IMG/VR virus record: IMGVR_UViG_3300035698_017497
Coordinates: 1-64,000 of that record
DNA from: a virus
Direction: 5' to 3' (one strand)
Length of the DNA stretch: 64,000 nucleotides
Shown here: piece after piece, positions 23,495 to 32,610 of the stretch
How positions within the stretch are numbered: the first letter of the stretch is position 1
Layout of the letters: the number at the start of each line of letters is the position of its first letter
Made by a program: the position numbers and the translations under genes
Notes under the pieces: model-generated
Told to the model about the DNA's origin: nothing
Databases searched by the model: none
The model's input: only the letters and a program-made list of their open reading frames with translations

Positions 23495-23986
23495 ATGGCT
23501 AAGTCATCAATTTTAAAAGCAGTAAAACTAAAAGCTCTTTCATCTTCTCTTGGAAAAGCTCTTAGAACAAAACAGAGTAGAGCTGCAGCAAACAAAGCTA
23601 CAAAGGCTGCTATTAAAGGCGCAACTCCATACATACTTGGGGCCGGATTTGTAGGATCGGCAGTTACCGAAAGTATCATTCAGCCTCTTGCTACGAAAGC
23701 CAATCTAATGACTTCTCGTAATAATTTAAAGAAGTACAATCCGGCATTAGCAAATGTAGACGATACCGTAATAGATAACTATTTTGGTGTCATCAAAACA
23801 TACTCCCCAAATACTGCTAAAAATCCAATTGTAGCTGGAGCTCTCATCAACAAAATGATTGAGTTTGGCGGAGTAGATCACAACCTGGTCAAGGATATGG
23901 TTAGCATTGAGAAAAATGTAGCTACCGAGAGAACTACTCGTGGAGCAGCTGCAAGTAATATTGGTAAATTAATCGACTTTGGATAA
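23495..23986 (+). CDS. Basic protein with a central hydrophobic helix, 163 aa
   Basis: The ATG at 23495 follows TAGGAGAC. A Lys/Ser/Ala-rich basic N-terminus resembles a packaged DNA-binding tail; then comes a hydrophobic segment (ATPYILGAGFVGSAVTES) and a helical C-terminus. The layout is similar to its neighbours. Probably an internal virion protein. Confidence 0.6.
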   Translation: MAKSSILKAVKLKALSSSLGKALRTKQSRAAANKATKAAIKGATPYILGAGFVGSAVTESIIQPLATKANLMTSRNNLKKYNPALANVDDTVIDNYFGVIKTYSPNTAKNPIVAGALINKMIEFGGVDHNLVKDMVSIEKNVATERTTRGAAASNIGKLIDFG

Positions 23987-23997
23987 GGTTATATATA

Positions 23998-24339
23998 ATG
24001 GAAAAGATCGCTACTATTAGCCCAAGAGTAAAATGGCTTGCTAGAAAAGCTATAGATTCTGCCAAGGGGCTACGTGGCCCCGGTAAGTCTATTCTTTTAT
24101 TTGGCGCTGGAGCTGCCACATATAAGGCTGCAGTTAAACTTAACGATACCGCCAACAATACTATCGGAGCCAGGCATCTTTTTGCTGAGTCACGCAAGAA
24201 GGGTCAGTTTAATAGCCAGATAAAACTATTGAAACAAATAGCCGAAAATGGCAAGGCGGCAAATGCTGAAGTGAAGATAGATCCTAACTTCCATTTCATA
24301 CCTGTAAAGAACATGCTCAAACGCGAACCGATAGCTTAA
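23998..24339 (+). CDS. Small Gly/Ala-helix protein, 113 aa
   Basis: Begins MEKIATIS (recurring motif), has a Gly/Ala hydrophobic stretch (ILLFGAGAATYKAAV) and a basic C-terminal half. It sits directly before the maturation protease. Likely a minor head protein that is processed or ejected. Confidence 0.6.
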   Translation: MEKIATISPRVKWLARKAIDSAKGLRGPGKSILLFGAGAATYKAAVKLNDTANNTIGARHLFAESRKKGQFNSQIKLLKQIAENGKAANAEVKIDPNFHFIPVKNMLKREPIA

Positions 24340-24351
24340 GGGAATAAGATT

Positions 24352-27300
24352 ATGGTTAAGTATGTAGAATTTATGCGCTACGATGATCATGGTGAGCACA
24401 TCACTCCTGTTAATGACATGGAAAAGCTTGAGAAGACTGCTTCCAGAAAATATTCAGATACCATACTCAAATTCGTGTCAAATCTCAAGAAGCGTGATGA
24501 TAAATACTATGTAGTTATCAACGCCATGGGCGCTGAAGAGTTTTGGGGCGCTAATAATAATGGCGATGAGTTTCCTCAATCAGAACTTGACCATGTTGCA
24601 CTTCAGAGTGACGCTGGGACAGATAATGATTATGGCCACAAGACCTTCGAGTATTATGCTAAGTTTTACAAGCATCACGTTAATAAGAACCCGCTCAATT
24701 CCTTTGGAGATGTACTGCTATCCTATTGGAATCCGGAGAATAAGCGCGTTGAACTTGTAGTCGCTATTGATCGGTTCAAAGCTAAAGATATAGTAAAGCA
24801 ACTCGAATCAGCCGAAGATGTAAGTGTCTCAATGGGATGCTTTACTGATCCTAACTTTCCGGTACTAACTCGCAATGGTTACATTTCAATATCAGAGGTC
24901 AAGGTTGGCGATGAAGTCTTTACTCATAAAAAGCAATGGAAGAAAGTTACTGAACTTCACAGAAGAAAGTATACTGGGGATGTCCATAATATAAAATTTA
25001 GAGGACTAGCACTCCCGGTCGAAGTTACAGCAGACCATCCATTCATGGTTAAGATTTTCGAATCAGAAAGTAAAGACAAGGATAGGGCTTTTACTAACGA
25101 TGACGATTTTAACAAAGTTGAATTTGATTGGGCTCATGCTAACCATATAGAGAAATGGGACCACGTTGAATACATACCATGTGAATACGAAAATAATAAA
25201 TACGCATCTATAGGAGACGCCAGGCTTGCTAAAATTATGGGTTACTATCTAGCCGAGGGATCCTTCACTTATAATAATAAAAAGCCTGCAGTTGTTCAAT
25301 TGACATGTCATATAGATGACGAAATGGTAAGAATTGCTCCAAAAGTTATAGGTGAAATGTTTCCAGATGTAATGTGTAGTGTCGTCCCGCACCCAAACTC
25401 GAAATGTAGCGTTGTTGTAAATTTCTTTTCAACAAAGCTCGCATGTTTTTTGAAAAACTTTATTAAATCTGGGAGCAAGAGTAAGGTCATACCACCAGAA
25501 ATCTTTGTATCATCTAAAGATGTAAAATTATCTTTCCTTGGAGCATGGTTGAGTGGCGACGGATTCTGTGATAAAAAAGGTGTTCACTGGTCAACTGCCA
25601 GTCTAAACCTAGTACTGCAAGGGCGCGACTTATTGATGAGCTGTGGAATACCGTCGTCTATATATAAGAATATCCATAAAGCTGGCAGCGGGTTTAGCAA
25701 TACTGACACTACAGAGTATGTATTAAACATATCTCACATGGATGCTGAGCCTCTAGTAGAACACTCTGAGATGAAGCTGTCTAAATTGTCAGAAATAATA
25801 TCTGAAAGAGTAAAGGCTGGTAACTCCGCTATAAAGATAAATTCTGATAGTACTTATTCGTACAGCGTTAAATCTGTCGAAGTTAGAAGTGTCGAAGACG
25901 TAGTAGTGTATAACTTTGAAGTTGATAGTGATGAGTCGTATATAGCTGGAGGGCTAGTTAGTCATAACTGTCGTGTTAAGTACGATGTTTGCAAGATCTG
26001 CGGCAATAAGGCACGTAAAAAGTCTGAGTACTGCAAGCATATAAAAAATCATCTTAGGCAGATAATAGACAAAGATTTAGCAAGGCAATGGTCGAAAGAG
26101 CTTGGGAAAACTATTCTCCCTGGAACTAGAGTTACGATGATTAATATCAGGCCACGCTTTTTTGATATATCATATGTATACATTCCTGCTGATAAAATAG
26201 GATTTGTCTTGGGCAAAGTTGCGCATGAAGGAGATATTACAATGTCTGTTGATGTTGCAGATGCGTTATGTGTAACTGATAGCGATGTAGAGAAAGTTGC
26301 TGTGTTACTTAAGAAGAGCGAGATAGACAAAAGAATAACACCTTCTCCATCATCGCCAGAAGGTAAGATGTTTTCAGCTGATAGATTGATTAAATTAAAG
26401 AAAATTATAGACGAGGAAGCCGATAAGCAAGTTGAGAGCGAAGACGATATTCCTAAAGAGATTCTTAATCTGATTGCTAAGACTAGAGGCGAATCAGGAG
26501 CTATTGGAACATTGGATACGCTTGGGGTAGCTATTCGACCAAAGGAGCTGCAGAGAATAGTTCTTGTCTCAAGAGGCAATGAGGCGCTGGCTGATGACTT
26601 AGAACGTAGAGGTATCTTCTTTGATAATGTGGATTACCCAGAAAACTTTGCTCCATCGATTCCTAGTATGAATTTCGACAACAGTCTAATGTCAATACTT
26701 TCAAGAGTTGTTCCAGGTAGAAGCTCTCTTCCTCCTTTTATGACTCCAGAGCGTAGATCTCAGATTGTTATTATAAAGACTGCAGCTCAGGCTAAAACCG
26801 AATACGATACATCCGATGCTTTGGTTGCGAAAAGATCGCTACCCATACTTGCAGCAATAGCCGCTATATATATGGGGCTAAGATCTAAAGCTGGAGACAA
26901 GTCTATAGGAAATATGATGATAGATGCAGCGTCTAATCCTGCGACTGCTGCGCTAATAGGCGGAGGTGTTCTTTACAGTGCAGCTAAACATAATGCTAAA
27001 AATAAATTACCAGACGAGTTCTTTGTGCCTGCATCGGTATATGAACATGCATTCCAGGGAACTGAGTTTTCTGGCCATGTGAAGCAGGCCTCAATGTCAT
27101 CGTCTATTAAAAGAATACTTGGCAGTGAAGGTTTTAAGACTGGACTTAGAGCCACTAAGGGCGCAACAATAGCCTCAGTGGTAGCATTTCCGCTAGCTCA
27201 TCTCATCTCATCTTATAATAGAAGTAGCATTATACAGAAGGGTAAACCTGCAGGAGTACTGGCACATTCTGTTGATCCTGTAAAAACCCCAATATCTATA

Positions 27301-27369
27301 GCTGCTCTGGCTGGTGTTGGTGCAGCTTTATTAGGCAAACGTAAACCTCGAAAAATATTGCGCTTCTAA
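24352..27369 (+). CDS. Probable head maturation protease with an intein, 1005 aa (628 aa after splicing)
   Basis: The N-terminal extein (1-162) contains EFWGANNNGDEF, a His-rich helix (H108-H109) and VSVSMG just before the intein; the C-terminal extein starts C-R-V-K-Y-D-V-C-K-I-C with a four-Cys/His knuckle. This pattern is, from memory, that of phage head maturation proteases placed before scaffold and capsid genes. S160 in SMGC and one of H108/H109 are candidate catalytic residues. The C-terminal 300 residues include hydrophobic Gly/Ala segments. Motif copies include LEKTASRK at residues 26-33. The protease call rests on gene order and motif recall. Confidence 0.65.
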   Translation: MVKYVEFMRYDDHGEHITPVNDMEKLEKTASRKYSDTILKFVSNLKKRDDKYYVVINAMGAEEFWGANNNGDEFPQSELDHVALQSDAGTDNDYGHKTFEYYAKFYKHHVNKNPLNSFGDVLLSYWNPENKRVELVVAIDRFKAKDIVKQLESAEDVSVSMGCFTDPNFPVLTRNGYISISEVKVGDEVFTHKKQWKKVTELHRRKYTGDVHNIKFRGLALPVEVTADHPFMVKIFESESKDKDRAFTNDDDFNKVEFDWAHANHIEKWDHVEYIPCEYENNKYASIGDARLAKIMGYYLAEGSFTYNNKKPAVVQLTCHIDDEMVRIAPKVIGEMFPDVMCSVVPHPNSKCSVVVNFFSTKLACFLKNFIKSGSKSKVIPPEIFVSSKDVKLSFLGAWLSGDGFCDKKGVHWSTASLNLVLQGRDLLMSCGIPSSIYKNIHKAGSGFSNTDTTEYVLNISHMDAEPLVEHSEMKLSKLSEIISERVKAGNSAIKINSDSTYSYSVKSVEVRSVEDVVVYNFEVDSDESYIAGGLVSHNCRVKYDVCKICGNKARKKSEYCKHIKNHLRQIIDKDLARQWSKELGKTILPGTRVTMINIRPRFFDISYVYIPADKIGFVLGKVAHEGDITMSVDVADALCVTDSDVEKVAVLLKKSEIDKRITPSPSSPEGKMFSADRLIKLKKIIDEEADKQVESEDDIPKEILNLIAKTRGESGAIGTLDTLGVAIRPKELQRIVLVSRGNEALADDLERRGIFFDNVDYPENFAPSIPSMNFDNSLMSILSRVVPGRSSLPPFMTPERRSQIVIIKTAAQAKTEYDTSDALVAKRSLPILAAIAAIYMGLRSKAGDKSIGNMMIDAASNPATAALIGGGVLYSAAKHNAKNKLPDEFFVPASVYEHAFQGTEFSGHVKQASMSSSIKRILGSEGFKTGLRATKGATIASVVAFPLAHLISSYNRSSIIQKGKPAGVLAHSVDPVKTPISIAALAGVGAALLGKRKPRKILRF
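24838..25968 (+). other. Intein with LAGLIDADG homing endonuclease (in frame)
   Basis: Residues 163-539 of the host ORF. It starts at Cys163 with a block A-like VLTRNGYISISEVKVGDEV, has TADHPF (block B), two dodecapeptide motifs near residues 300 (LAEGS) and 400 (LSGDG), and ends with the block F/G sequence NFEVDSDESYIAGGLVSHN, with the +1 residue Cys540. All splice-junction residues (C1, His-Asn, C+1) are present, so splicing should be active, and the endonuclease looks intact. Confidence 0.95.
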
Positions 27370-27445
27370 TATGCAATAGTTATTTTAATAATTATAAGTT
27401 TGTAAATTTAAATTTTACCGTTTCACTATTTTTAAGGAGATAGAT

Positions 27446-28279
27446 ATGAGTTCTTTCGACAACCACCTTGAAGCTGTAATTGCTGGCAATGAAAAAACTG
27501 CTAGCGTTAATAGCGTTGTTGGTGACGACCTGCTTGCAAAACTCGCTGCCGAAGTACTTGGCTACGATCAAGAGGGTGCTGCTGCAAATGGTCAGGCTGC
27601 ACAACTCCCAAAAGCTGAAAATCATGTAAGCGAAATAGAGGCTGGATCCGCAAACCCCACTGTTGGCGCAAGCGCTGAGATGACATCTGCTATGGATGCT
27701 GTTGTTACTCCGGCTATCGCTGTTGCCGGTGCTGATATTGCTGCTATAGAAGCTGGCGAAGCTCCTGCTGCAGTTGTTGATTCTGGTGATGCTGCCACAA
27801 TTGGAACAGGAATACCTTCCGACGCTAAGCTCAAAAAAGAAATGGGCCTTGCTGCTGATCAGATCAAAGAAGCTCACCTTATTGGTGATGTAATTGCACA
27901 GAGTTTTTCAGAATCTCTTGAGAAACAGGCTTCAGACGAAGCTTATTCAGATTCTCTCGAGCTTCTTAAAGAAGCTGGACTTCTTGATAGCTATGTTATC
28001 CAAGACGAAGGTGTTGAGAAAGTTGCTTCCGAGCAGGTATCTGGACTTGAGAAAATCGCAGAAATGAAGGAGCTTAGTCATCAAGATATTATCAACGCTG
28101 CTTCTGAGTATGTTGATTATGTCAAAACTGCTTCAGAGATTGAAGTTGAAGCTCGCGAAGATGCACGTGCTGATGCTGCTCAGTCTTATGCAGACGATGC
28201 TATTGTTAAAGAAGCTTCACAGAAACCTGAAGTTGTAGAAGCTGTTAAAGTTCTTAAAGCAAACGGAATCATATCTTAA
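27446..28279 (+). CDS. Scaffold-like acidic head protein, 277 aa
   Basis: AAGGAG before the ATG. Rich in Ala, Glu, Asp and Val, probably low-complexity plus helical, located between maturation protease and capsid genes, where the scaffold belongs. It contains five or six motif copies (NEKTAS, EKQASD, VEKVASE, LEKIAE, VKTASE, VKEAS), consistent with a protein degraded by the protease during maturation. Scaffold assignment is inferred. Confidence 0.65.
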   Translation: MSSFDNHLEAVIAGNEKTASVNSVVGDDLLAKLAAEVLGYDQEGAAANGQAAQLPKAENHVSEIEAGSANPTVGASAEMTSAMDAVVTPAIAVAGADIAAIEAGEAPAAVVDSGDAATIGTGIPSDAKLKKEMGLAADQIKEAHLIGDVIAQSFSESLEKQASDEAYSDSLELLKEAGLLDSYVIQDEGVEKVASEQVSGLEKIAEMKELSHQDIINAASEYVDYVKTASEIEVEAREDARADAAQSYADDAIVKEASQKPEVVEAVKVLKANGIIS

Positions 28280-28280
28280 T

Positions 28281-28724
28281 ATGAGCCGCTTGAATCTTAA
28301 CAAGCTGATAAGTGAGTTGACTAACGGTCAGTGTGAGAAAATTGCTTCTCATACTGATCAGTCATCCAAGAATGTTTTGGATGCGTTGGAGAAGACGGCT
28401 TCGTCTAACAATCCCGCATTCAGCGAAATATCAAAAATTGCTTCAGTTCTCATTCGTCAACTTGTTTCAAAGAATGAGATGATGGAGAAGAGCGCTGATG
28501 TTAAAGAGTTGCTCGACGACATGATTTCCAGCGGTCTAGTTGGAGATAGTGATGTTGAAAAAAAAGCATCTGAATTATTAAACAAGAGCCATGACGAATT
28601 GGCTATAATCCGTGAGGCTATAAAACTAGCTTCAGGAAATAGGTCCGGGGAAAGTATCTTTGAAGATACCTCAAGCGGCCAAGAGTTTTCTTCTGAACGC
28701 GGCATGTTCAATTCAATAATGTAA
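28281..28724 (+). CDS. Helical head protein with many EKxA motifs, 147 aa
   Basis: Starts one nucleotide after the scaffold stop. In 147 residues it has CEKIAS, LEKTASS, SKIAS, MEKSAD and VEKKASE, the highest motif density in the window. Helical and charged. Perhaps a second core/scaffold component. Confidence 0.65.
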   Translation: MSRLNLNKLISELTNGQCEKIASHTDQSSKNVLDALEKTASSNNPAFSEISKIASVLIRQLVSKNEMMEKSADVKELLDDMISSGLVGDSDVEKKASELLNKSHDELAIIREAIKLASGNRSGESIFEDTSSGQEFSSERGMFNSIM

Positions 28725-28760
28725 ATATTTTTTTAACTATTTAAGAAAGAGGACAACCTT

Positions 28761-29222
28761 ATGTTAGATATTAGAACTCCTTATACCAAGCTTTTCCGTA
28801 GATCTTACCCAACAGCTTTCGATATTTCCGGACTCGTTACTGGACAGTGGGTCAAAGTTGTTGCAGGTATCGCAGCAGTTATCGAGACTGGTGATGATGT
28901 TGCAGCTATGCAGCTTAAAATGGTAATTTCCAAAGTAAGTGACAATTCATATGAAGGTCATGACACTACTCCAGCTGGAACCATAACAGTTATCGATGAT
29001 TTCGGTGCAGAGTATCTTACTGATACTGACGGAGCTCTCGCAGCTGTTGCTGAAGGCGACTGGCTTACAGTTGGATCGACTGAAAACGTTGATCTTGGAA
29101 TCCTTAGAAAAGCCCTTACCACTGAGCAGGTTGTTGCTCGTTGCGTTAAGAGCTCGACCGCTGGAAAAGAGATTCAGATTGTTTCTCCTTTCGTTTACTA
29201 CATTGTAGTACCTATAACATAA
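28761..29222 (+). CDS. Probable capsid decoration protein, 153 aa
   Basis: Beta-rich, Val/Thr/Gly-rich protein immediately before the major capsid gene, the usual place for head decoration or stabilising proteins. AGAGGAC precedes the ATG. No specific family is recognised; the call rests on position, size and composition. Confidence 0.5.
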   Translation: MLDIRTPYTKLFRRSYPTAFDISGLVTGQWVKVVAGIAAVIETGDDVAAMQLKMVISKVSDNSYEGHDTTPAGTITVIDDFGAEYLTDTDGALAAVAEGDWLTVGSTENVDLGILRKALTTEQVVARCVKSSTAGKEIQIVSPFVYYIVVPIT

Positions 29223-29250
29223 TAGCAATATCTTGCGGTACATATTTATT

Positions 29251-29278
29251 AAGGGCGATTTTCGGATCGCCCTTTTTT
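29251..29278 (+). terminator. Rho-independent terminator
   Basis: AAGGGCGAT and ATCGCCCTT arms with a TTTTCGG-type loop and a T-run. It separates the decoration gene from the capsid gene, which has its own leader. Confidence 0.85.
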
Positions 29279-29326
29279 ATTTGCAGTACAATGTAACATA
29301 AATTATATTTATAAGTAGTTAATTTG

Positions 29327-29341
29327 CCGGCGTGGTGCCGG
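29327..29341 (+). promoter_or_regulatory. Hairpin in the major capsid leader
   Basis: CCGGC (29327-29331) and GCCGG (29337-29341) form a GC-rich stem in an otherwise AT-rich leader, 38 nt before the capsid ATG and downstream of an AT-rich promoter-like stretch. A 5' hairpin of this kind could stabilise the highly expressed mRNA. Confidence 0.4.
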
Positions 29342-29379
29342 ATTCTTGCTTTCAATAAATTTCTAAAGGGGATTTAATT

Positions 29380-30405
29380 ATGCCTATCAGCGATCTTTCG
29401 ATCATTGAACACAATCAGAAATTTGTCGATATGCTTGAGAAGAATGCATCCGATGTTCGTGAAGCAGGACGTAATTTCCTGAAAACCGAACTTCAGGAGA
29501 GTGCGTTTTCGCGTGCTGTCATTCCTCAGGAGCCTATCACAGTTACTGATTGTAACACAAATATCAATGACGATTCACTTTATGTGATTCGTGACATTGA
29601 GCCTGATGCAGAAGCTGTAAGTGTTGATAATGTTGGTGAACCTGACGGTAAATACGTCAATGGATCACGTTACATTATTCCAATCGTTAACTTTGCCACA
29701 AAACGCCAGCAGATCACAGTTGAAGATCTTCGTGCATATCGTTACAAAGTTACAAAACGTATCGAAGATAAGACAGTCCCTGTCCTTGAAGAACTCGAAG
29801 ACAGATTGTTCCTTCGCCTTGCTGGAGCTGCTGTAACTACCAATACTCTTGGATCTACAGCTAAAAAAGCTCTTCTTGGAACCAACACTACCGGTGCTGA
29901 TGGCCTCTACCTTCACGAAAAAGATTTCGTGAAACTGAAAAACACTCTCGCTTCCGGTATTTCCGGTGCAGACACTAAGAGAAAAGAAGTTGGATGTCTT
30001 CTGATGACTCAGGAAACATACAACACTGCAGTTTCTCTTCCTGGTGCTGGAGATGATTTCGGTAAAGACAGAGTTCTTAATGGCGTTACTTCTGATATCC
30101 TTTACGGGAACAAGATTGTAACAACTATTAAGAGCAACATCCTTCCACAGGGACATGTCTGGGCTTTCACTACTCCTGATTTCCTTGGTCACAACTTTGC
30201 TCTCGGAGAACCTTCTTTTGAAATTAAGAAAGAGTTCAATCTTATCGAGTGGCAGGCACGTGAATCAATCGGTCTTGGAATCGGTAATGCACTCTCAGTT
30301 GCCCTGTTGACTCTTGTCGATTCTGCTACTGCCATCGCTACTGATGGTACAGTTGCATCTGCTGTTTCAGCTTACTACGCAGCTTTACGTCTGGCTACTT
30401 CGTAA
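29380..30405 (+). CDS. Major capsid protein, HK97-like, 341 aa
   Basis: Position after scaffold and decoration genes, its own terminator-bounded unit and a strong AAGGGG ribosome site support the major capsid call. The order of an N-terminal helical arm (with LEKNASDVREAG, probably cleaved), an extended E-loop-like region, and P- and A-domain strands is HK97-like. The gene uses frequent codons more than its neighbours, as expected for the most abundant protein. Confidence 0.85.
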   Translation: MPISDLSIIEHNQKFVDMLEKNASDVREAGRNFLKTELQESAFSRAVIPQEPITVTDCNTNINDDSLYVIRDIEPDAEAVSVDNVGEPDGKYVNGSRYIIPIVNFATKRQQITVEDLRAYRYKVTKRIEDKTVPVLEELEDRLFLRLAGAAVTTNTLGSTAKKALLGTNTTGADGLYLHEKDFVKLKNTLASGISGADTKRKEVGCLLMTQETYNTAVSLPGAGDDFGKDRVLNGVTSDILYGNKIVTTIKSNILPQGHVWAFTTPDFLGHNFALGEPSFEIKKEFNLIEWQARESIGLGIGNALSVALLTLVDSATAIATDGTVASAVSAYYAALRLATS

Positions 30406-30432
30406 GTCTAATATCAGTATATATACAAATTA

Positions 30433-30463
30433 AGGCCAGTTCTTTTTAGAGCTGGTCTTTTTT
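30433..30463 (+). terminator. Rho-independent terminator
   Basis: GGCCAGTTCT pairs with AGAGCTGGTC around a short T-rich loop, followed by seven T. It isolates the capsid gene transcript. Confidence 0.85.
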
Positions 30464-30510
30464 TATATCATTATAGCACTATCATACTTGTAGAATCTGT
30501 AGGATTATAT

Positions 30511-30520
30511 TATTTTTATA
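30511..30520 (+). promoter_or_regulatory. TATTTTTATA box, copy g
   Basis: 36 nt upstream of the ATG at 30556, followed by CTATATC. It restarts transcription after the capsid terminator. Confidence 0.35.
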
Positions 30521-30555
30521 CTATATCATTTTTTATTAAACGAAAGGGTTTAAGT

Positions 30556-31038
30556 ATGCTGTACACGAACAACACGAAAAAGGCAGTGCCGGTGTCAAAA
30601 CATCGCATGACTATCAAGTTATCACCAGGGAAGACTGTCAATCTTTCTCCAACAGACATAAGTAACTGTGGATCAAGCTTGCTTTTCCTAACTCAGGAAG
30701 GTTTGGATGAGAAAATTATTCCAGTTAAAGAGCGAATTGAGAAGATTAATATCGACGAAGACATTCAGCCTGACGCTCCTGAATCAGAAGAGATTTCAAT
30801 GGTTGAAGAAGAGCCTGCTGAACCCGATGCTGATGAAAATCAAGATCAAGAAAAAGAAGAAGAGTCTGAGGAAGTTGTCTCGGATCCAAGCAATGAAAAA
30901 GTAGACTCTGAAGAAGTAGACTCTGATGAAGAAGTCTATGATAAAGACGTCTCTGATGAAGAAGTCTATGATAAAGACGTTTCTGATGAAGAAGTCTCTG
31001 ATGAAGACAAAGATAGTGACGACCTAAACGAGGAGTAA
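30556..31038 (+). CDS. Head protein with a long acidic repeat tail, paralogue 1, 160 aa
   Basis: The N-terminal 55 residues form a small beta domain (KLSPGKTVNLSP). The rest is a very acidic, repetitive tail with tandem DEEVYDKDVS units. The next gene has the same design and a related N-terminal domain, so the pair arose by duplication. Possibly head-surface or neck proteins with a disordered acidic arm. Confidence 0.65.
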   Translation: MLYTNNTKKAVPVSKHRMTIKLSPGKTVNLSPTDISNCGSSLLFLTQEGLDEKIIPVKERIEKINIDEDIQPDAPESEEISMVEEEPAEPDADENQDQEKEEESEEVVSDPSNEKVDSEEVDSDEEVYDKDVSDEEVYDKDVSDEEVSDEDKDSDDLNEE

Positions 31039-31040
31039 TC

Positions 31041-31427
31041 TTGTTAGTAGACAATACAACTGACAGGGCTTTTACCTGTACGCTAAAACCTGGCGTGCAG
31101 GTAACTTTTAACCCTGGAACTCATGAGTATTCAAAAGATCAAGTTAGCGATATTGTGTCTAGGGCTAAATTTCTGCACATAATAGATGGTCGCGGAATTA
31201 TCGATGCTGATTTTGAGGTCGAACCTGCCGTAACTACTAATAATTCAGAAGTTAGCAGTGAAGATCCTACTGAATATATCGATATGAATGATGTTATAGA
31301 ATCCAAATCAAACGATACTGAATTGAACAATCTTGAGATAGACTTAGATACTTCAAATGATAAAGACTCAGAAGAAGTTGACAAAGAAGATGACAGTAAT
31401 GACTCAAGCGAAGAGGCTGAGGAATAA
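31041..31427 (+). CDS. Head protein with an acidic tail, paralogue 2, 128 aa
   Basis: TTG start at 31041, supported by GAGGAG upstream. The N-terminal domain (LKPGVQVTFNPGTHEYSKDQVSDI) aligns by pattern with the preceding protein; the C-terminal half is Asp/Glu/Ser-rich. Two nucleotides separate the genes. Confidence 0.6.
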   Translation: MLVDNTTDRAFTCTLKPGVQVTFNPGTHEYSKDQVSDIVSRAKFLHIIDGRGIIDADFEVEPAVTTNNSEVSSEDPTEYIDMNDVIESKSNDTELNNLEIDLDTSNDKDSEEVDKEDDSNDSSEEAEE

Positions 31428-31904
31428 ATGACGATCTCTGAATATACTACCCTGTTAAGGAATTATCTAAAAGATCACGCCGGACTTAATCGTCTGCTTG
31501 AATTTAAAGAAGAGAATACCGATTCTGAAATACAGATGTATATCCAACTTGCTATTGGTACGCTTAATTTTATACCTCCACACATTGCAACATGGACCGT
31601 GGACACTTTTCCGTTTCCAGCCCTCTTGATTAACCAGGCTACCATAGAGGCTCTTACGTCTAATGGTATAGTAAATTCACGTAACGAACTTCAGTATAAT
31701 AATGGAGGAGTTACAGTTAAAATTCCTAATGGAGATAAATACCTTTCTCAATTACAGTATTTATTTCGTAAGAATTCAGAAATGATCGGGATGTATAAAA
31801 CATATAAAGTTAATATAAATATGAATAACGCATATGGAGATATAGCGTCTCCGTATAGTTATTTAGAACAAGACCCATTTTATGGTGGTTCTTACTTAGT
31901 ATAG
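31428..31904 (+). CDS. Probable head-tail connector protein, 158 aa
   Basis: ATG immediately after the previous stop. The helical N-terminus (YTTLLRNYLKDH) and the beta-containing middle, together with position after the capsid block, fit a head-completion/connector protein. No strong signature, so the call is mainly positional. Confidence 0.45.
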   Translation: MTISEYTTLLRNYLKDHAGLNRLLEFKEENTDSEIQMYIQLAIGTLNFIPPHIATWTVDTFPFPALLINQATIEALTSNGIVNSRNELQYNNGGVTVKIPNGDKYLSQLQYLFRKNSEMIGMYKTYKVNINMNNAYGDIASPYSYLEQDPFYGGSYLV

Positions 31905-31913
31905 GAGAGTGGC

Positions 31914-32585
31914 ATGTTTTCAGAAAAAGAATTTAGTATTTTGTCTAAAATTGATACCTTAGCTCAAGTAAAGCTTGCTGAAGAGGCTGGGCAGTTTGAC
32001 GAATCTCCAGATGCTATCGAGGGCGAGCAGGATGTCGTTGAGTCAGATGCAGAGGGAGACACTGTTGGTGCAAATATGGCCAAGAAAAAGCCTGATATAG
32101 CTGCCAAGCCTAAAGAGGAACCTGAAGAGGTTCCAGTAGAACAAGCTCCAGAGCTTTCTGCAGAACAACGTGCCGCACAGGTAGGCGTCCAAGCGGCTCA
32201 GGAATTTATCGGGATGGATATGATGAACGCTGCTATGAAAGGTGTTCCTGGAGCCACCGATGTTATAGCCCGCGTCGCTGGAGAGATAGCTGGAAAAGTT
32301 ACTGAAGCTACTCTTAAAAGCGCTAAAGCTGACGAATTTCTTGCACCACAAGGTGAAGAGGCTGGCACTGGAGAAGAAGATACGTCACTGAATACAGATG
32401 AAGACAATCAACCATCTGAAGAAAAACCAGTGGAAGGTGAAGAAGAGTCAACTCCTGAAGACGCAGTAGCAGATCAGGTTGTACCAGACAAGGCCAGTAA
32501 CGAGTCTCCACAAAAGGAGAAGTATCCTAAAAAGACCCCTAATGGTATCAGCAAAATGGCTAAACTTCAGTATTTGCTTAGCTAA
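31914..32585 (+). CDS. Acidic helical virion protein, 223 aa
   Basis: GGAGAG before the ATG. Two acidic low-complexity regions (about residues 25-80 and 150-205) flank a central Ala-rich helical segment (QVGVQAAQEFIGMDMMNAAMK). Contains VKLAEEAG near the start and SKMAKLQ at the end. Function unknown. Confidence 0.6.
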   Translation: MFSEKEFSILSKIDTLAQVKLAEEAGQFDESPDAIEGEQDVVESDAEGDTVGANMAKKKPDIAAKPKEEPEEVPVEQAPELSAEQRAAQVGVQAAQEFIGMDMMNAAMKGVPGATDVIARVAGEIAGKVTEATLKSAKADEFLAPQGEEAGTGEEDTSLNTDEDNQPSEEKPVEGEEESTPEDAVADQVVPDKASNESPQKEKYPKKTPNGISKMAKLQYLLS

Positions 32586-32610
32586 CCCCGCTTTCTTTAA
32601 TTATACAATT

